A DNA stretch of 64,000 nt from Silicimonas sp. (GCA_022820365.1 JAJEFO010000086.1:1-64000); one strand, 5' to 3'; numbered from the stretch's first letter, positions 33,744-43,519 are shown. Notes: generated from the sequence alone by a model not told the origin. A program made the numbers and translations.

Positions 33744-35087
33744 TCATGGGCAGACGATATCGTTCCCGATCGCGAATGCCATGAGTGCGAGCAGAAGCAG
33801 CAGCCCGCCGGTCATCAAGAGCTTCGTAAACCTGTCGTTCGGCGGCCGGCCCGTCACGGCTTCCCACGCGTGAAAGACGAGATGGCCCCCGTCCAGTACT
33901 GGAATCGGAAAGAGATTGATGAGCCCGATCGCCGTGGAGAGAAGCGCGATGAACCAGACGAAAGTGAACCAGCCCTGACTTGCGGCCTGCCCAGAGACCT
34001 CGGCGATCCCGATCGGGCCGGAAAGATTGCAGGTCGAGATGTCGCCGGCAACCATGTGATAGACACCTGAAAGCGACGAGCGGATGATGAACTGGACTTG
34101 GTCCAATCCGTATGCGAGCGCCTCGCCCGGCATCGGAGTCACGATGGCGGGTTCGAATGCGAGCGATCCTGTCACGCCGATCAGCCAGCGCGTCTCGAAT
34201 CCGCCGTTTGGCGCAGGAAGGTCGAACTTGGTCGGCGTCAAGGTCACGGCGCGGTTGCCTTGACCTTCTCTCCAGACTTCAAGCGTGACCGACCGGCCGT
34301 CTGACGCGCCGACAGCTTGGCGAAGCGCATCGAAGTCGTGAATCTCCATGCCGTTGGCGGACACAATGACGTCACCCCGCATCAAGCCGGCATTTGAAGC
34401 GGCGGAAGCCGGGGTCGTCGCGGAAACTATCGGAGGGAAAAGCCACGGGCCAGCGACGTCGAACTCTCGACCGTCCCGCAGGACCGTGTATGTCAGTTCC
34501 GGCGCGGTCTCGAGACCGGCAGAAATCTCACCGAAACCGTCTGCCCCCGGAACCGGGACACCATCGATTGCCAGGATCACGTCACCCCGGCGCAGATCAT
34601 GCGCTTCCGCGTTGGGCAGCGGAAATAAATTGTCGACTGTCACCGGATCGGCCGCCACGCCGCGAAACATGAACAGGACCGCAAACAGAACGAAGGAAAG
34701 CGCGAAGTTGAACGCCGGTCCCGCCATGACCGTGATCGTGCGTGCCCAGAGCGGCGCGCCATGCATTGAGGCCCGGCGTCCTTCCGCATCCAGGGACGCC
34801 ATGGCTTCGCTGTCGGGACTCGACGCTGGATCCCGATCGCCAAGGAACTTGACGTATCCGCCGAGCGGCAGAATCGCGACCTGCCATCGCGTACCGTGCC
34901 TGTCGACGCGACTTGCCAGCACCGGCCCGAATCCCAGGGAGAAGACTTCCGCCCGAATGCCGCTCCAGCGGCCGACGATGTAATGCCCGAATTCATGGAC
35001 AGCGATGATTATCGACAATGCCACGACAAACGCGGCAATCGTGAAAGCGAGGTTTCCAAAACTTGGTATGAGTGCTGCAATTTCCAA
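33744..35087 (-). CDS. rseP: Intramembrane site-2 protease RseP
   Basis: A 447-residue inner-membrane zinc metalloprotease that releases envelope-stress sigma factors and clears signal peptides. The zinc motif is HEFGH (H31, E32, H35) in the first membrane helix; the third ligand is in the late NLFPIPVLDGGHL. Two PDZ-like domains lie between (around LRRGDVILAIDG and GLMRGDVIVSANG). The start is probably a TTG at 35085-35087, 11 bases after dxr. It is the last gene of the frr-uppS-cdsA-dxr-rseP run before the nitrile hydratase genes, on which it converges. Confidence 0.95.
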   Translation of the reverse strand: MEIAALIPSFGNLAFTIAAFVVALSIIIAVHEFGHYIVGRWSGIRAEVFSLGFGPVLASRVDRHGTRWQVAILPLGGYVKFLGDRDPASSPDSEAMASLDAEGRRASMHGAPLWARTITVMAGPAFNFALSFVLFAVLFMFRGVAADPVTVDNLFPLPNAEAHDLRRGDVILAIDGVPVPGADGFGEISAGLETAPELTYTVLRDGREFDVAGPWLFPPIVSATTPASAASNAGLMRGDVIVSANGMEIHDFDALRQAVGASDGRSVTLEVWREGQGNRAVTLTPTKFDLPAPNGGFETRWLIGVTGSLAFEPAIVTPMPGEALAYGLDQVQFIIRSSLSGVYHMVAGDISTCNLSGPIGIAEVSGQAASQGWFTFVWFIALLSTAIGLINLFPIPVLDGGHLVFHAWEAVTGRPPNDRFTKLLMTGGLLLLLALMAFAIGNDIVCP

Positions 35088-35098
35088 GATTCGCCGCC

Positions 35099-36271
35099 CT
35101 ACCTGTTCATTGCCGCCATGGATTCCTGTGCCCGGACCCGTGCCACTCGGTCGGCCTCTCGCACCGACTCGAGCGTCATCGCCGCCTTGCCATGACCGTC
35201 CATTGAAATATTCTCGATCTCCCGTTCGACAACCCTTGCCATGTCCGTAAATCGGATACGGCCGTCCAGGAACCCGTCAAGCGCTGCTTCCTTGGAGCCA
35301 TTGAAGGCCGCTCCCGCGTGTCCGCCAGCGGCCATGACCTCGCGGACCAGCACAAGCGCGGGATAGCGTCCGGGCTCCGGAGACTGAAAGTTCAACTGGC
35401 CGACCCCTGCCAGATCAAGCCGTTCTACCGGCAGATGCGATCGCCCGGGATGGTTCAGCGCATAACCGATGGCGTGGCGCATATCCGGTGGCCCCACATG
35501 TGCCATGAGTCCGCCGTCACGAAAGCCGACAAGGGCATGGATCAGGCTTTCGCGGTGCATCAGGACCTCGATCTGATCCGTCGAAAATCCAAAAAATTCC
35601 TTTGCCTCAATTAGTTCCAAGGCTTTGTTGAACATGGATGCGCTGTCGATCGTGATCCTCTGTCCCATGGGCCAGTTCGGGTGGCTCGCGGCCTGTTCCG
35701 GTGTCGCCTCGGAGAGAGCGTCCAGCGGCCAGTCGCGGAACGCGCCTCCCGACGCTGTGATGATAACGCGCTCAACCGATTGCAAATCCTCCCCGTTCAG
35801 TGCCTGGAAGATTGCCGAATGCTCGCTGTCGACGGGAATGATCCTGGCGTTGCTGCGCCTTGCGGTCTCCATCAGGAGCGGGCCAGCGGCCACCAGGCTC
35901 TCCTTGTTGGCCAGCGCAAGCGTCGTGCCCTGTTCGAGGGCGCGGAGTCCCGGTAGCAGACCTGCGAAGCCTACGATTGCCGACATGACCCAGTCCGCAG
36001 GGCGGGCTGCCGCATCATTCAGGGCCTTCTCTCCGGCGGCAATTTCAACATCTGTTCCTTCGAGCGCGTCGCGGAGGTCGTCGAGGAGTTCGTCATGAGC
36101 CGTGACGGCGATCTCTGCATTGAACTCCGCCGCGGCGGACGCGAGGCACTTGATGTTGCGACCGCCAGTCAGGGCCACGACCCTGTATGCATTCGGATCC
36201 TGCCGGATGATCTCCAGCGTGTTTGCCCCGATCGAGCCGGTAGCGCCGAATATCGAGACGCTGCGCGTCAT
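35099..36271 (-). CDS. dxr: 1-deoxy-D-xylulose 5-phosphate reductoisomerase
   Basis: Second enzyme of the MEP isoprenoid pathway, 390 residues. NADPH-binding motif SIFGATGSIGANT at the N-terminus; metal and substrate motifs PVDSEHSAIFQAL, ITASGGAFRDWP and MGQRITIDSASM are present. It overlaps the cdsA stop by four bases (ATGA) and is followed by rseP after 11 bases. Confidence 0.97.
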   Translation of the reverse strand: MTRSVSIFGATGSIGANTLEIIRQDPNAYRVVALTGGRNIKCLASAAAEFNAEIAVTAHDELLDDLRDALEGTDVEIAAGEKALNDAAARPADWVMSAIVGFAGLLPGLRALEQGTTLALANKESLVAAGPLLMETARRSNARIIPVDSEHSAIFQALNGEDLQSVERVIITASGGAFRDWPLDALSEATPEQAASHPNWPMGQRITIDSASMFNKALELIEAKEFFGFSTDQIEVLMHRESLIHALVGFRDGGLMAHVGPPDMRHAIGYALNHPGRSHLPVERLDLAGVGQLNFQSPEPGRYPALVLVREVMAAGGHAGAAFNGSKEAALDGFLDGRIRFTDMARVVEREIENISMDGHGKAAMTLESVREADRVARVRAQESMAAMNR

Positions 36272-37056
36272 CCGATTCCAGGAGGGAACTCGATGACCTG
36301 TCCCGCCGCCAGCGTGAACAAGGACGCTCCCAGCATCGAGTCAAACCTGTCGCACATGCCGCCATGGCCAGGCAGCAGACCTGAACTGTCCTTCACGCCC
36401 GCCCTGCGCTTAAGCGCACTCTCTGTCACGTCGCCTGCCTGACCCGCGATCGCTGCAAGAACGGAAACGGCGATCAACTCGAGACCGGCATTCGCAAGAA
36501 GCACGAAAGCCAGCCCCACAAGTGCCGCCCCTGCCCAGCCGGCAATGGTTCCTGACCAGGTCTTTCCAGGGCTGATGCTCGGCCAGAATCTGGGACCTCC
36601 GATCGACTTTCCGACGAAATATCCCATGATGTCGGACACGATCACGACCAGGGCCAACCATACGATCCAGACAAATCCGTGGTCATCGCGCAGCACGGCA
36701 AGTCCGTATCCTCCGACGAGAATCGCCGTGCTGTACAATGCATAGGTTGCACGATTGCTCTTGAGCAGCAGGAAGCCCGCTGCCGCTGGGGCAAGCAGCA
36801 ATGGCAGCATGTACGCGTCCTGGAAGGTCACGAAAAGCAGCAGGGCTAGTCCGCCGACGAGGCCGCAGGCAATTGCGGAATCCGTCGCGCCCGCCATTCG
36901 GGCGATTTCCCATACCATCAAGCCCGCCACCAGGGCCACAAGCGCATGGAAGGGATGGCCGCCAAGCCACATGATCCAGAAACCGAGGATTGCGGTGACG
37001 CCGCCTGTAGCGAGGCGGCGGCTCAAGTCACCCCAATGCCCCTCGGCAACCGTCAT
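36268..37056 (-). CDS. cdsA: Phosphatidate cytidylyltransferase
   Basis: Makes CDP-diacylglycerol from phosphatidic acid and CTP in the inner membrane. 262 residues from the ATG at 37054-37056, with about seven membrane segments. The family signature is intact near the C-terminus (GDVTESALKRRAGVKDSS, then HGGMCDRFDSM). A longer open frame upstream overlaps uppS and is not real. It overlaps uppS and dxr by four bases each. Confidence 0.96.
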   Translation of the reverse strand: MTVAEGHWGDLSRRLATGGVTAILGFWIMWLGGHPFHALVALVAGLMVWEIARMAGATDSAIACGLVGGLALLLFVTFQDAYMLPLLLAPAAAGFLLLKSNRATYALYSTAILVGGYGLAVLRDDHGFVWIVWLALVVIVSDIMGYFVGKSIGGPRFWPSISPGKTWSGTIAGWAGAALVGLAFVLLANAGLELIAVSVLAAIAGQAGDVTESALKRRAGVKDSSGLLPGHGGMCDRFDSMLGASLFTLAAGQVIEFPPGIG

Positions 37057-37814
37057 CCAGGCACAGTGCCGAATCTGCGTTCGCGAGTCGAGAACGTGGC
37101 AAGGACCTGCTCGAACTCCTCTCTCGTGAAATCCGGCCAGAGCGTATCCACGAAGACATACTCGGAGTACGCCGACTGCCAAAGCAGGAAATTGGAAATC
37201 CGGGCCTCGCCGCTGGTACGGATGACCAGGTCGGGATCCGGCAGCACGTAGGTGTCAAGGAACCGCGCAAGCGTCTCCCCGTCGACGCTTTCCGGGTCGA
37301 TGCGCCCGGCCTTGACCTCGCGGCAGAGCCGCTTGGTCGCACGTGCGACCTCGTCCCGCCCGCCGTAATTCAGCGCGACCGTGACGTGCACGAGGTCGTT
37401 GTCGCAGGTCAGGAGTTCCAGTTCGTCCATCAGTGCAACCAGGGTTTCGTCGAGCTTGATCCGGTCGCCGATGAAGCGGACTCGCACGCCAGATGAGACC
37501 AGGGCCTTCGCTTCGTCCATCATGTAGCGGCGGAACAGCTTCATGAGGCCCGAAACCTCGGCCTGGGTGCGCTTCCAGTTTTCTGTCGAGAAGGCAAAGA
37601 TGGTCAGGTACTTGACCCCGAGATCAGGACATGCCTTGACGATTTCGCGCACGCGGTGCGCACCGGCGTGGTGCCCGAACAGCCGCGGCTTGCCGCGCGC
37701 CTGCGCCCAGCGACCGTTTCCGTCCATGATGATTGCCACATGCTTCGGTTCGGCGTGCCTTGCACGCTTGTCCCCAACCGCCTCTCCTGTCCCTGCTCGC
37801 ACCCGTGGCCTCAT
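37053..37814 (-). CDS. uppS: Undecaprenyl diphosphate synthase
   Basis: cis-Prenyltransferase that makes the C55 carrier for peptidoglycan and other polymers. 253 residues; the first 20 are a basic extension. The catalytic [10 protein letters not shown] motif, the FAFSTENW block and the C-terminal [20 protein letters not shown] block are present. Overlaps frr and cdsA by four bases each (ATGA). Confidence 0.97.
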   Translation of the reverse strand: MRPRVRAGTGEAVGDKRARHAEPKHVAIIMDGNGRWAQARGKPRLFGHHAGAHRVREIVKACPDLGVKYLTIFAFSTENWKRTQAEVSGLMKLFRRYMMDEAKALVSSGVRVRFIGDRIKLDETLVALMDELELLTCDNDLVHVTVALNYGGRDEVARATKRLCREVKAGRIDPESVDGETLARFLDTYVLPDPDLVIRTSGEARISNFLLWQSAYSEYVFVDTLWPDFTREEFEQVLATFSTRERRFGTVPG

Positions 37815-38374
37815 ACCTGCATTATGTCTTCTTGCTTGCTTTCCAGAGCCGCATCTACTCTCTTGATCGCACTGTCGGTCGCTTCCTGCACGGCAATCTC
37901 CCAGAACTTCTGGTCGTCCTCGCCCAACCCGTCGGCCTTTGCCTTCTTGATCTGGTCCATTCCATCACGGCGCACGTTGCGGATCGCAATCCGAGCGTTT
38001 TCCGCATACTGGCCAGCGACCTTGGACAGTTCGCGGCGACGTTCCTCGTTGAGCTCCGGGACCGGCAGCCGTATGATGGTGCCTTCGGTCATGGGATTGA
38101 TGCCGAGCCCGCTTTCACGGAGCGCCTTTTCAACGGAACCAACCAGGCTCTTGTCCCAGACGTTGATCGTGATCATGCGGGGTTCCGGCACGTTAACGGT
38201 GCCGACCTGGTTCACGGGAGTCGTGGCCCCGTAGGCATCGACCATTATCGGTTCCAGCATCGAGGCAGAGGCACGACCGGTTCTCAATGTCAGGAATTCC
38301 TGCCTGAGCGCGGTCAGCGCACCATCCATCCGGCGTTCAATGTCGTCTAGATCGAGTTCGAATTCTTCTGCCAT
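37811..38374 (-). CDS. frr: Ribosome recycling factor
   Basis: A 187-residue factor that splits post-termination ribosomes together with EF-G. Typical blocks are [35 protein letters not shown] and [20 protein letters not shown]. It starts with ATG at 38372-38374. In most relatives pyrH lies directly upstream; here pyrH is about 8.7 kb away beyond the plus-strand catabolic module. Confidence 0.97.
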   Translation of the reverse strand: MAEEFELDLDDIERRMDGALTALRQEFLTLRTGRASASMLEPIMVDAYGATTPVNQVGTVNVPEPRMITINVWDKSLVGSVEKALRESGLGINPMTEGTIIRLPVPELNEERRRELSKVAGQYAENARIAIRNVRRDGMDQIKKAKADGLGEDDQKFWEIAVQEATDSAIKRVDAALESKQEDIMQV

Positions 38375-38959
38375 GTCATCTTGGCGCCCATCCTGCGGAC
38401 ACCCTCCCCGCGAACTGGTAACTCTATACCGCCAATGAGCCGCAATTGTATAGGGAAAGGTGCCTGACGAACGGGCCTTTGGAGATCAGCACGACCTTTG
38501 CGACGATCACCTTCACCTGCGGATGCTGCAGACGAAGGTCGACCATGGGCTGGCTCGCTGCGTTCCGCTCGCAGTGGTTCTCCTTCGCTCAATCCCAAGA
38601 ACCGGACAGGAACAGCGTCGGCAAAAACGCCTCGTGCAGGTCGGACGGACAGGTGCCGCATTGCGGGCTGGATGGCAGCGGATTCTCGATCCGTCACGCT
38701 GGTCGTTCACGGCAATGTGCCCGCGAACGCGACCCTTTTCCGGCGGTTCGCGGCCAGTCCCATGGAACAGCATGGCGAGGAGACCGCAAAGAGGATGCGC
38801 GCCATGGACAAGGCATCGGCGCGTCCTGTAACGCGTCCGACCGGCTCTGGCGGCATCAACGACTCTCGTTGCACGTTGGCGCGAGGACAGAGCGATTTTT
38901 CCTTGACTTCGCACGGGCATTCTTTTAGTTCGGTAAGTGAACGAATAAATAGGGATCTT
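38375..38959. other. Divergent region between frr and the ROK regulator
   Basis: 585 bases. It should hold the frr-operon promoter on the minus strand and the promoter of the catabolic module on the plus strand (38903-38931). The rest has an open frame in phase with the ROK gene, but its composition is low-complexity and unlike the ROK N-terminus, so I do not call it coding. Confidence 0.5.
38903..38946 (+). promoter_or_regulatory. Promoter and possible operator of the ROK-led catabolic module
   Basis: TTGACT at 38903-38908 and TAGTTC at 38926-38931 are spaced by 17 bases. Overlapping the -10 is an imperfect inverted repeat, TTTAGTTC (38924-38931) and GAACGAAT (38939-38946), six of eight positions pairing around a seven-base spacer. 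This ends 13 bases before the GTG start. Autoregulation by the ROK protein is the likely meaning. Confidence 0.45.
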
Positions 38960-40174
38960 GTGCCCGAGCAATCAAAAATCTCCCGACGCATGTCCCGAAG
39001 CGCGATAGTCCAAGCCATCGCAAGCTATGGCCCTGTGTCACGTGCCAGCGTTGCCAAGCTGACCGGACTCTCCAAGCAGACCGTGTCGGAAATCGTGGGC
39101 AATCTTGAAACGGATGGCTGGGTCCGCACGGTCGGCGAGACGGAAGGTCATGTCGGCCGCAGGGCAGTGATCTACGAGATTTCGCCGGGTGCCGCGACCG
39201 TCGCCAGCGTCGATCTGGGTGCCACGAAAGTCAGAGTTGCATTTTGCGATCTCATGGGTCGCGTTCTGGCCGAGAGGGTCGAGCCCACGGAACGCTCTGG
39301 CGGGATTAACGTGATCGAGCAGGTTGGGCGCCTGGTCCAGGCAACCGAGCGCGACGCAAGGGAACCATGCGGCGACCTGAAGATTGCCGTCGTCGGCGTT
39401 CCCGGCGTGTATGACCCGAAGACGGGTGCGGTCCTGATGGCGCCGAACATCGTCGGAATTGACCAGTTCGACCTGGCCGCCGCGGTTCACAAGCGGCTTG
39501 GCATTGAAATTTTCGTCGAAAACGACGTGAACCTGGCAGCACTGGGCGAGCACTGGCTGGGAAACCGTCGCGAGCACGACAACTTTGTCTATATTTCCGT
39601 CGGCACCGGCATCGGTGCCGGAGTGGTCGTGGGAGGCAAACTGCTTCGCGGCACCACCGGCGCGGCAGGCGAAATCGGCTTCCTGCCGTTCGGTGCCGAT
39701 CCGTTTGAAGCCGAGAGTCACAAGTTTGGCGCGCTTGAACGCGTGACGGCAACGAGCGCGATCGTTGGCAGCTACCTGGAACTCTCGGGTCGAAAGTCGG
39801 ATGTTCCGAGCGTATTCGATGCCGCAAGCGCAGGCGACGTCGCCGCGCAGGAAACGCTGGATCGCGTGGCAAGGCAAATCGCCAGGGCGGCCGCTGCAAT
39901 TTCCGCCGTTGTCGATCCCTCGCTGATCGTCGTCGGAGGCTCCATCGGCGCGCGAACCGAGTTGCTGGAGCGGATCGTTCGGTTTGCCTCCCAGTGCTAT
40001 CCTGGCAAGATCACCATAGAGAGATCGAAACTGGGCACTCACGCCGCGCTTGCAGGCGGGGTATCGATTGCCCTGTCGCATCTGCACGTCTCCATATTTG
40101 CAGAGGGGCAAAAGGGCGCGGAAATCCTGATCCCGCCGCCCGCTATTGAAGACTTCAAGGCGGGTGCGTCATGA
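38960..40174 (+). CDS. ROK-family transcriptional regulator
   Basis: A 404-residue NagC/Mlc/FrcR-like repressor. The N-terminal winged helix spans about residues 10-65 (SRSAIVQAIASYGPVSRASV, KLTGLSKQTVSEIVGNLE). The ROK sugar-binding domain follows, with DLGATKVRVAFCDL as the phosphate loop, VENDVNLAALGEHW and GTGIGAGVVVGGKL. The Cys cluster that binds zinc in NagC and Mlc is missing: the segment GFLPFGADPFEAESHKFG has no Cys. I use the GTG at 38960 with AGGGA upstream. First gene of the module; the stop overlaps the M20 gene (ATGA). Confidence 0.9.
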   Translation: MPEQSKISRRMSRSAIVQAIASYGPVSRASVAKLTGLSKQTVSEIVGNLETDGWVRTVGETEGHVGRRAVIYEISPGAATVASVDLGATKVRVAFCDLMGRVLAERVEPTERSGGINVIEQVGRLVQATERDAREPCGDLKIAVVGVPGVYDPKTGAVLMAPNIVGIDQFDLAAAVHKRLGIEIFVENDVNLAALGEHWLGNRREHDNFVYISVGTGIGAGVVVGGKLLRGTTGAAGEIGFLPFGADPFEAESHKFGALERVTATSAIVGSYLELSGRKSDVPSVFDAASAGDVAAQETLDRVARQIARAAAAISAVVDPSLIVVGGSIGARTELLERIVRFASQCYPGKITIERSKLGTHAALAGGVSIALSHLHVSIFAEGQKGAEILIPPPAIEDFKAGAS

Positions 40175-41439
40175 GTCTCCGCGACGATCTGCCTGAACGC
40201 CTGGAACTGGCACAGAACGCCGTCACCGATCTGGCATTGCTGAAAGAGGCCTTGGCCATCGAGAGCGTGACCGGCAATGAGACTCCCTTTGCACGGCACC
40301 TGGAAACGCAATTGTCCGGACTGGGCCTTGAGACGGGCCGAGGCGAATTCCTGGACGGTCGCGAAAACGTCTGGGGCGCCCGTCACGGGGACGGACCGAA
40401 CCTCATGATTCTCGGCCATACCGACACGGTTCACGTGCGCGGATGGGAAGATCACTGGCAGGGCGATCCGCGCCGCGACCCCTTCGGCGGCATGGAGCGC
40501 GACGGTCATGTCTGGGGACGCGGCTCCAGCGACCTGAAGGGCGGGATCTGTGCCGCGATTGCCGGCATGCGCCTGTTGCAGCGCGCGGGGATCACGCCCG
40601 CCAGCGGTCTCACGCTTGCCTTCATCGGCGACGAGGAAAGCGGCGAACCGGGAAGCGGTGTCAGTGCGGGAGCCAGGGACCTGGTGCGCCGGGTTGCGGC
40701 GGGAGAGATCGCAAGGCCTGACTTTGCGCTCTATGTCGAGCCGACGAACCTTGACGTCTATACAGCCCAGATCGGCTTCTTCATCGCCGACATCACGGTC
40801 ACGGGGAAAACGGCCTATTTCGGAACGCCGGAACTGGGAGCGGATGCCCTCAAGGCCGCCCATGCGCTGCTGTCACGCATCTGGAAGCATGAAGCCGAAC
40901 TGAATGCGGGACCCTGCCACGAACTTGTGGGCGCATCCTCGATACTTGCGACGACGATCGAAAGCGGCGGCTTCATTGCCGTGCCCGGCGAATGCAGGCT
41001 TTCGCTCATTCGCAAGCTGCGACCGGGCGAAGACCTGGACGAGGCGGTTGCGGCGTTCGAGGCCGCCCTTGACGCCTCGAACATGCCCGACGGCATAAGC
41101 GCCGCTGTCGAGTACCCTGCAGGACGCGACCACGCAAAGGGCGGCTCGCCGGTCGAGACCGCGCCGGACATCGCGCCAATACGGCTGCTGCAGGACTGCG
41201 TTCGGTTTTCCCGCCCCGGCGCCGGGCGGATCGGCGGCGCGCCCTATTGGTCCGAAATGCCGTTTCTGACCGACGGGATCGGCTGCCCCGCGGTCTATTG
41301 CGCCCCCGGGGATATCGCCGTCGCTCACACCTATGAAGAGCGGATCGAGACAGAAGAGTACCTCGCCGCCGTCAGGGCCTTTGCGCTCTTCATCGCGCGA
41401 TACTGCGGAATTGAACCAACCAGCTCAAACTCAACCTGA
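40171..41439 (+). CDS. M20-family metallohydrolase (deacylase/desuccinylase type)
   Basis: A 422-residue cytoplasmic zinc hydrolase of the ArgE/DapE/carboxypeptidase group. Ligands: H83 (ILGHTDTVHV, with D85), D121 (WGRGSSDLKGG), the catalytic pair E155-E156 (IGDEESGE), E in YVEPTN and a late H in AVAHTYEE. Large inserts around 90-110 (WEDHWQGDPRRDPFGG) are typical of DapE/ArgE. It should cleave an amide bond, such as an N-acyl, N-succinyl or peptide bond of the imported substrate or its breakdown product. Coupled to the ROK gene and followed by the transporter genes. Confidence 0.88.
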   Translation: MSLRDDLPERLELAQNAVTDLALLKEALAIESVTGNETPFARHLETQLSGLGLETGRGEFLDGRENVWGARHGDGPNLMILGHTDTVHVRGWEDHWQGDPRRDPFGGMERDGHVWGRGSSDLKGGICAAIAGMRLLQRAGITPASGLTLAFIGDEESGEPGSGVSAGARDLVRRVAAGEIARPDFALYVEPTNLDVYTAQIGFFIADITVTGKTAYFGTPELGADALKAAHALLSRIWKHEAELNAGPCHELVGASSILATTIESGGFIAVPGECRLSLIRKLRPGEDLDEAVAAFEAALDASNMPDGISAAVEYPAGRDHAKGGSPVETAPDIAPIRLLQDCVRFSRPGAGRIGGAPYWSEMPFLTDGIGCPAVYCAPGDIAVAHTYEERIETEEYLAAVRAFALFIARYCGIEPTSSNST

Positions 41440-41449
41440 GGAGGAAAAA

Positions 41450-42499
41450 ATGTCCCTAGTGAAACACACTCTTGCCATCCTGGCGCTGCTTGGGCTCGTC
41501 GCCTCTGCCGGTGCCGAAACCATCGGCCCCGGTGGCGAAGAAGCCACGCCGTCATCAACCGTTGTCGTCGGCGACGAAAAGGTCGCGATGGTCCAGGCGA
41601 AAAGGTACTCGGCCGCGCTCCTGTGGCACGACCAGTCGGACTTCGTGAACGCGGTCACGGCAGGCGCCAGCGACGAGTTCGAACGGCTCGGAATCGAGGT
41701 TGTCGCGGTCACCAGTGCCGGGTTTGACGCTGCCAAGCAGCGCAGCGACATTGAAACGGCATTGGCCAAGAACCCGGACATCATCCTGTCGCTGCCGCTC
41801 GATCCCGTGACGTCCGCTGCCGCCTTTGAGGAGGCGAAGGAGGCCGGAGTCGCACTCACGTTCCTTTCCAACCTGCCTGCGGGATACGAACATCCCAAGG
41901 ACTACGCGGCCATCGTCACTGACGACCTGTTCCAGATGGGCAAGCAGGCAGCCGATGCCCTGGCCGAGGCCATGGGCGGCGAAGGCACGGTCGGATGGAT
42001 CTTTCACGACGCGGCCTATTACGTGACCAACCAGCGCGACAATGCCTTCAAGACCACGATCGAGAACGATCATCCGAACATCTCGATCGTCGCCGAACAG
42101 GGCATAGCCGATCCGGCGCGCGCCGAGGAGATCGCCAATGCGATGCTGCTGAAACATCCCGATCTCGGGGGGATTTACGTCACTTGGGCCGGCCCGGCCG
42201 AGGGCGTCCTGGCCGCGCTCCGCGCCAACGGGAATGACAGCACCAAGATCGTCACGCTTGATCTTTCCGAGCCGATTGCGCTTGATATGGTGCGAGGCGG
42301 CAACGTGGCGGCAATCGTCGCGGACGAAGCATACGAACTGGGTCGCGCAATGGCCGCCAGCGCAGTGCTCGATCTTGTCGGTGAGGAGGTTCCGCCCTTT
42401 GTCGTTGCCCCGGCCATCACGGTCAAGGCCGCCAATGTCGTCGAAGGTTGGAAAAGATCCCTCAACATTGATCCGCCAGCGAGCCTGACATCGAACTGA
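41450..42499 (+). CDS. Ribose/fructose-type ABC substrate-binding protein
   Basis: A 349-residue periplasmic binding protein of the RbsB/FrcB class. Signal peptide residues 1-22 (TLAILALLGLVASAGA). Mature domain: AALLWHDQSDFVNAVTAGAS, then VTSAGFDAAKQRSDIETALA and the hinge VTSAAAFEEAKEAGVALTFL. An unusual 30-residue stretch (GPGGEEATPSSTVVVGDEKV) sits between the signal peptide and the first strand. The ATG at 41450 has GAGGAGG upstream, the strongest ribosome site of the module, consistent with high expression. Ligand unknown. Confidence 0.9.
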   Translation: MSLVKHTLAILALLGLVASAGAETIGPGGEEATPSSTVVVGDEKVAMVQAKRYSAALLWHDQSDFVNAVTAGASDEFERLGIEVVAVTSAGFDAAKQRSDIETALAKNPDIILSLPLDPVTSAAAFEEAKEAGVALTFLSNLPAGYEHPKDYAAIVTDDLFQMGKQAADALAEAMGGEGTVGWIFHDAAYYVTNQRDNAFKTTIENDHPNISIVAEQGIADPARAEEIANAMLLKHPDLGGIYVTWAGPAEGVLAALRANGNDSTKIVTLDLSEPIALDMVRGGNVAAIVADEAYELGRAMAASAVLDLVGEEVPPFVVAPAITVKAANVVEGWKRSLNIDPPASLTSN

Positions 42500-42510
42500 G
42501 GTTCCTCCCA

Positions 42511-42535
42511 GGCGGGCCGTTTCCCGCGGCCCGCC
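42511..42535 (+). other. Intra-operon stem-loop after the binding-protein gene
   Basis: GGCGGGCCG (42511-42519) and CGGCCCGCC (42527-42535), a perfect 9-bp stem with a seven-base loop, 12 bases after the binding-protein stop. It is the same device and position as the stem-loop at 5229-5260 in the liv operon and probably keeps binding-protein mRNA more abundant than permease mRNA. Confidence 0.7.
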
Positions 42536-42554
42536 AAACCAAGAGGCAACGATT

Positions 42555-43505
42555 GTGGCGGCGCTGTCCTGGATCAAACGGCTGGATCTGCAACGAAGCG
42601 TGATCTATTTCGGCTTCCTGGCCATCTTCCTGTTCTTTGCCGCCACTCTCCATGACGACGGGTTTCTCACGACTCGGAACCTGACCAACATCGTGCTGCA
42701 GACGGCACCGGCGACAATCATGGCCATAGGACTGGTCTTTGCGCTCTCGGCGGGCGAGATCGACCTGAGCTTCGGCTCCATCGTGGCGGTTTCGGCGCTC
42801 GCGGCTGCCGTCGCGATGCAGAATGGCCCGATGGTCTTCGGCGTGATCGCAGGTCTCGGCGCCGGTGTCCTGATCGGCGCCTTCAACGGCGTTCTAGTCG
42901 CCTATCTGCGCCTGCCCTCGTTTCTCGTGACGCTCGCGACCCTGGGCCTGTTCGCCGGAATTGCACGCTCAATGACCGACTTGCGATCCATTCCCGTGAT
43001 CAACGACACGTTCACGGGCTTCTTCGGTTCCGGCAAGCTGCTCGGCGTTCCCTCGCTGGTGATCTGGACAGTGGCCGCAGTGGCCGCAGGTCACGTCCTC
43101 TATCGACATTCCCGCTTTGGCGCCCATGTGCTGGCGGTCGGCGACAACGCCCGCGCGGCCCAGGTCTCAGGCATAAAGGTGCCCCGGATTCGCCTGATGG
43201 TGCTGACATTGTGCGGTGCGACTGCCGGCCTCGCCGGGCTTCTCTATGCCGGACGCTTGCAGGCGGCGAAATACACGCTCGGCGAGAGCGACCTGATGAC
43301 GGTAATTGCCGCCGTCATTGTTGGCGGCACCGCGTTGAACGGCGGCAAGGGCTCGATCATCGGGGCGCTCCTCGGCTCGCTGATGATGGGGATGCTGAAC
43401 AACGGGCTCATTCTCATGGGTCTCAAGGTCTCCGACCAGATGATCGTGCGCGGGGTGATCATCCTTGTCGCAGTCGCCGTGTCCTTGCGCGACACGCGCC
43501 GTTAA
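42555..43505 (+). CDS. Ribose/fructose-type ABC permease
   Basis: A 316-residue RbsC/FrcC-class permease with about nine membrane segments. Hallmarks are GEIDLSFGSIVAVSALAAAV, GVLVAYLRLPSFLVTLATLG, AVGDNARAAQVSGIKV and VGGTALNGGKGSIIGALLGS. GTG start at 42555 with AGAGG upstream. It is followed 14 bases later by the PLP-enzyme gene, which is inserted between permease and ATPase. Confidence 0.92.
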   Translation: MAALSWIKRLDLQRSVIYFGFLAIFLFFAATLHDDGFLTTRNLTNIVLQTAPATIMAIGLVFALSAGEIDLSFGSIVAVSALAAAVAMQNGPMVFGVIAGLGAGVLIGAFNGVLVAYLRLPSFLVTLATLGLFAGIARSMTDLRSIPVINDTFTGFFGSGKLLGVPSLVIWTVAAVAAGHVLYRHSRFGAHVLAVGDNARAAQVSGIKVPRIRLMVLTLCGATAGLAGLLYAGRLQAAKYTLGESDLMTVIAAVIVGGTALNGGKGSIIGALLGSLMMGMLNNGLILMGLKVSDQMIVRGVIILVAVAVSLRDTRR

Positions 43506-43519
43506 ACCGGGAGAAAAAC

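Noticed and set aside
38498-38959. N-terminal extension of the ROK regulator
   Set aside because: Low-complexity residues, no similarity to ROK N-termini, and a good ribosome site at the GTG at 38960.
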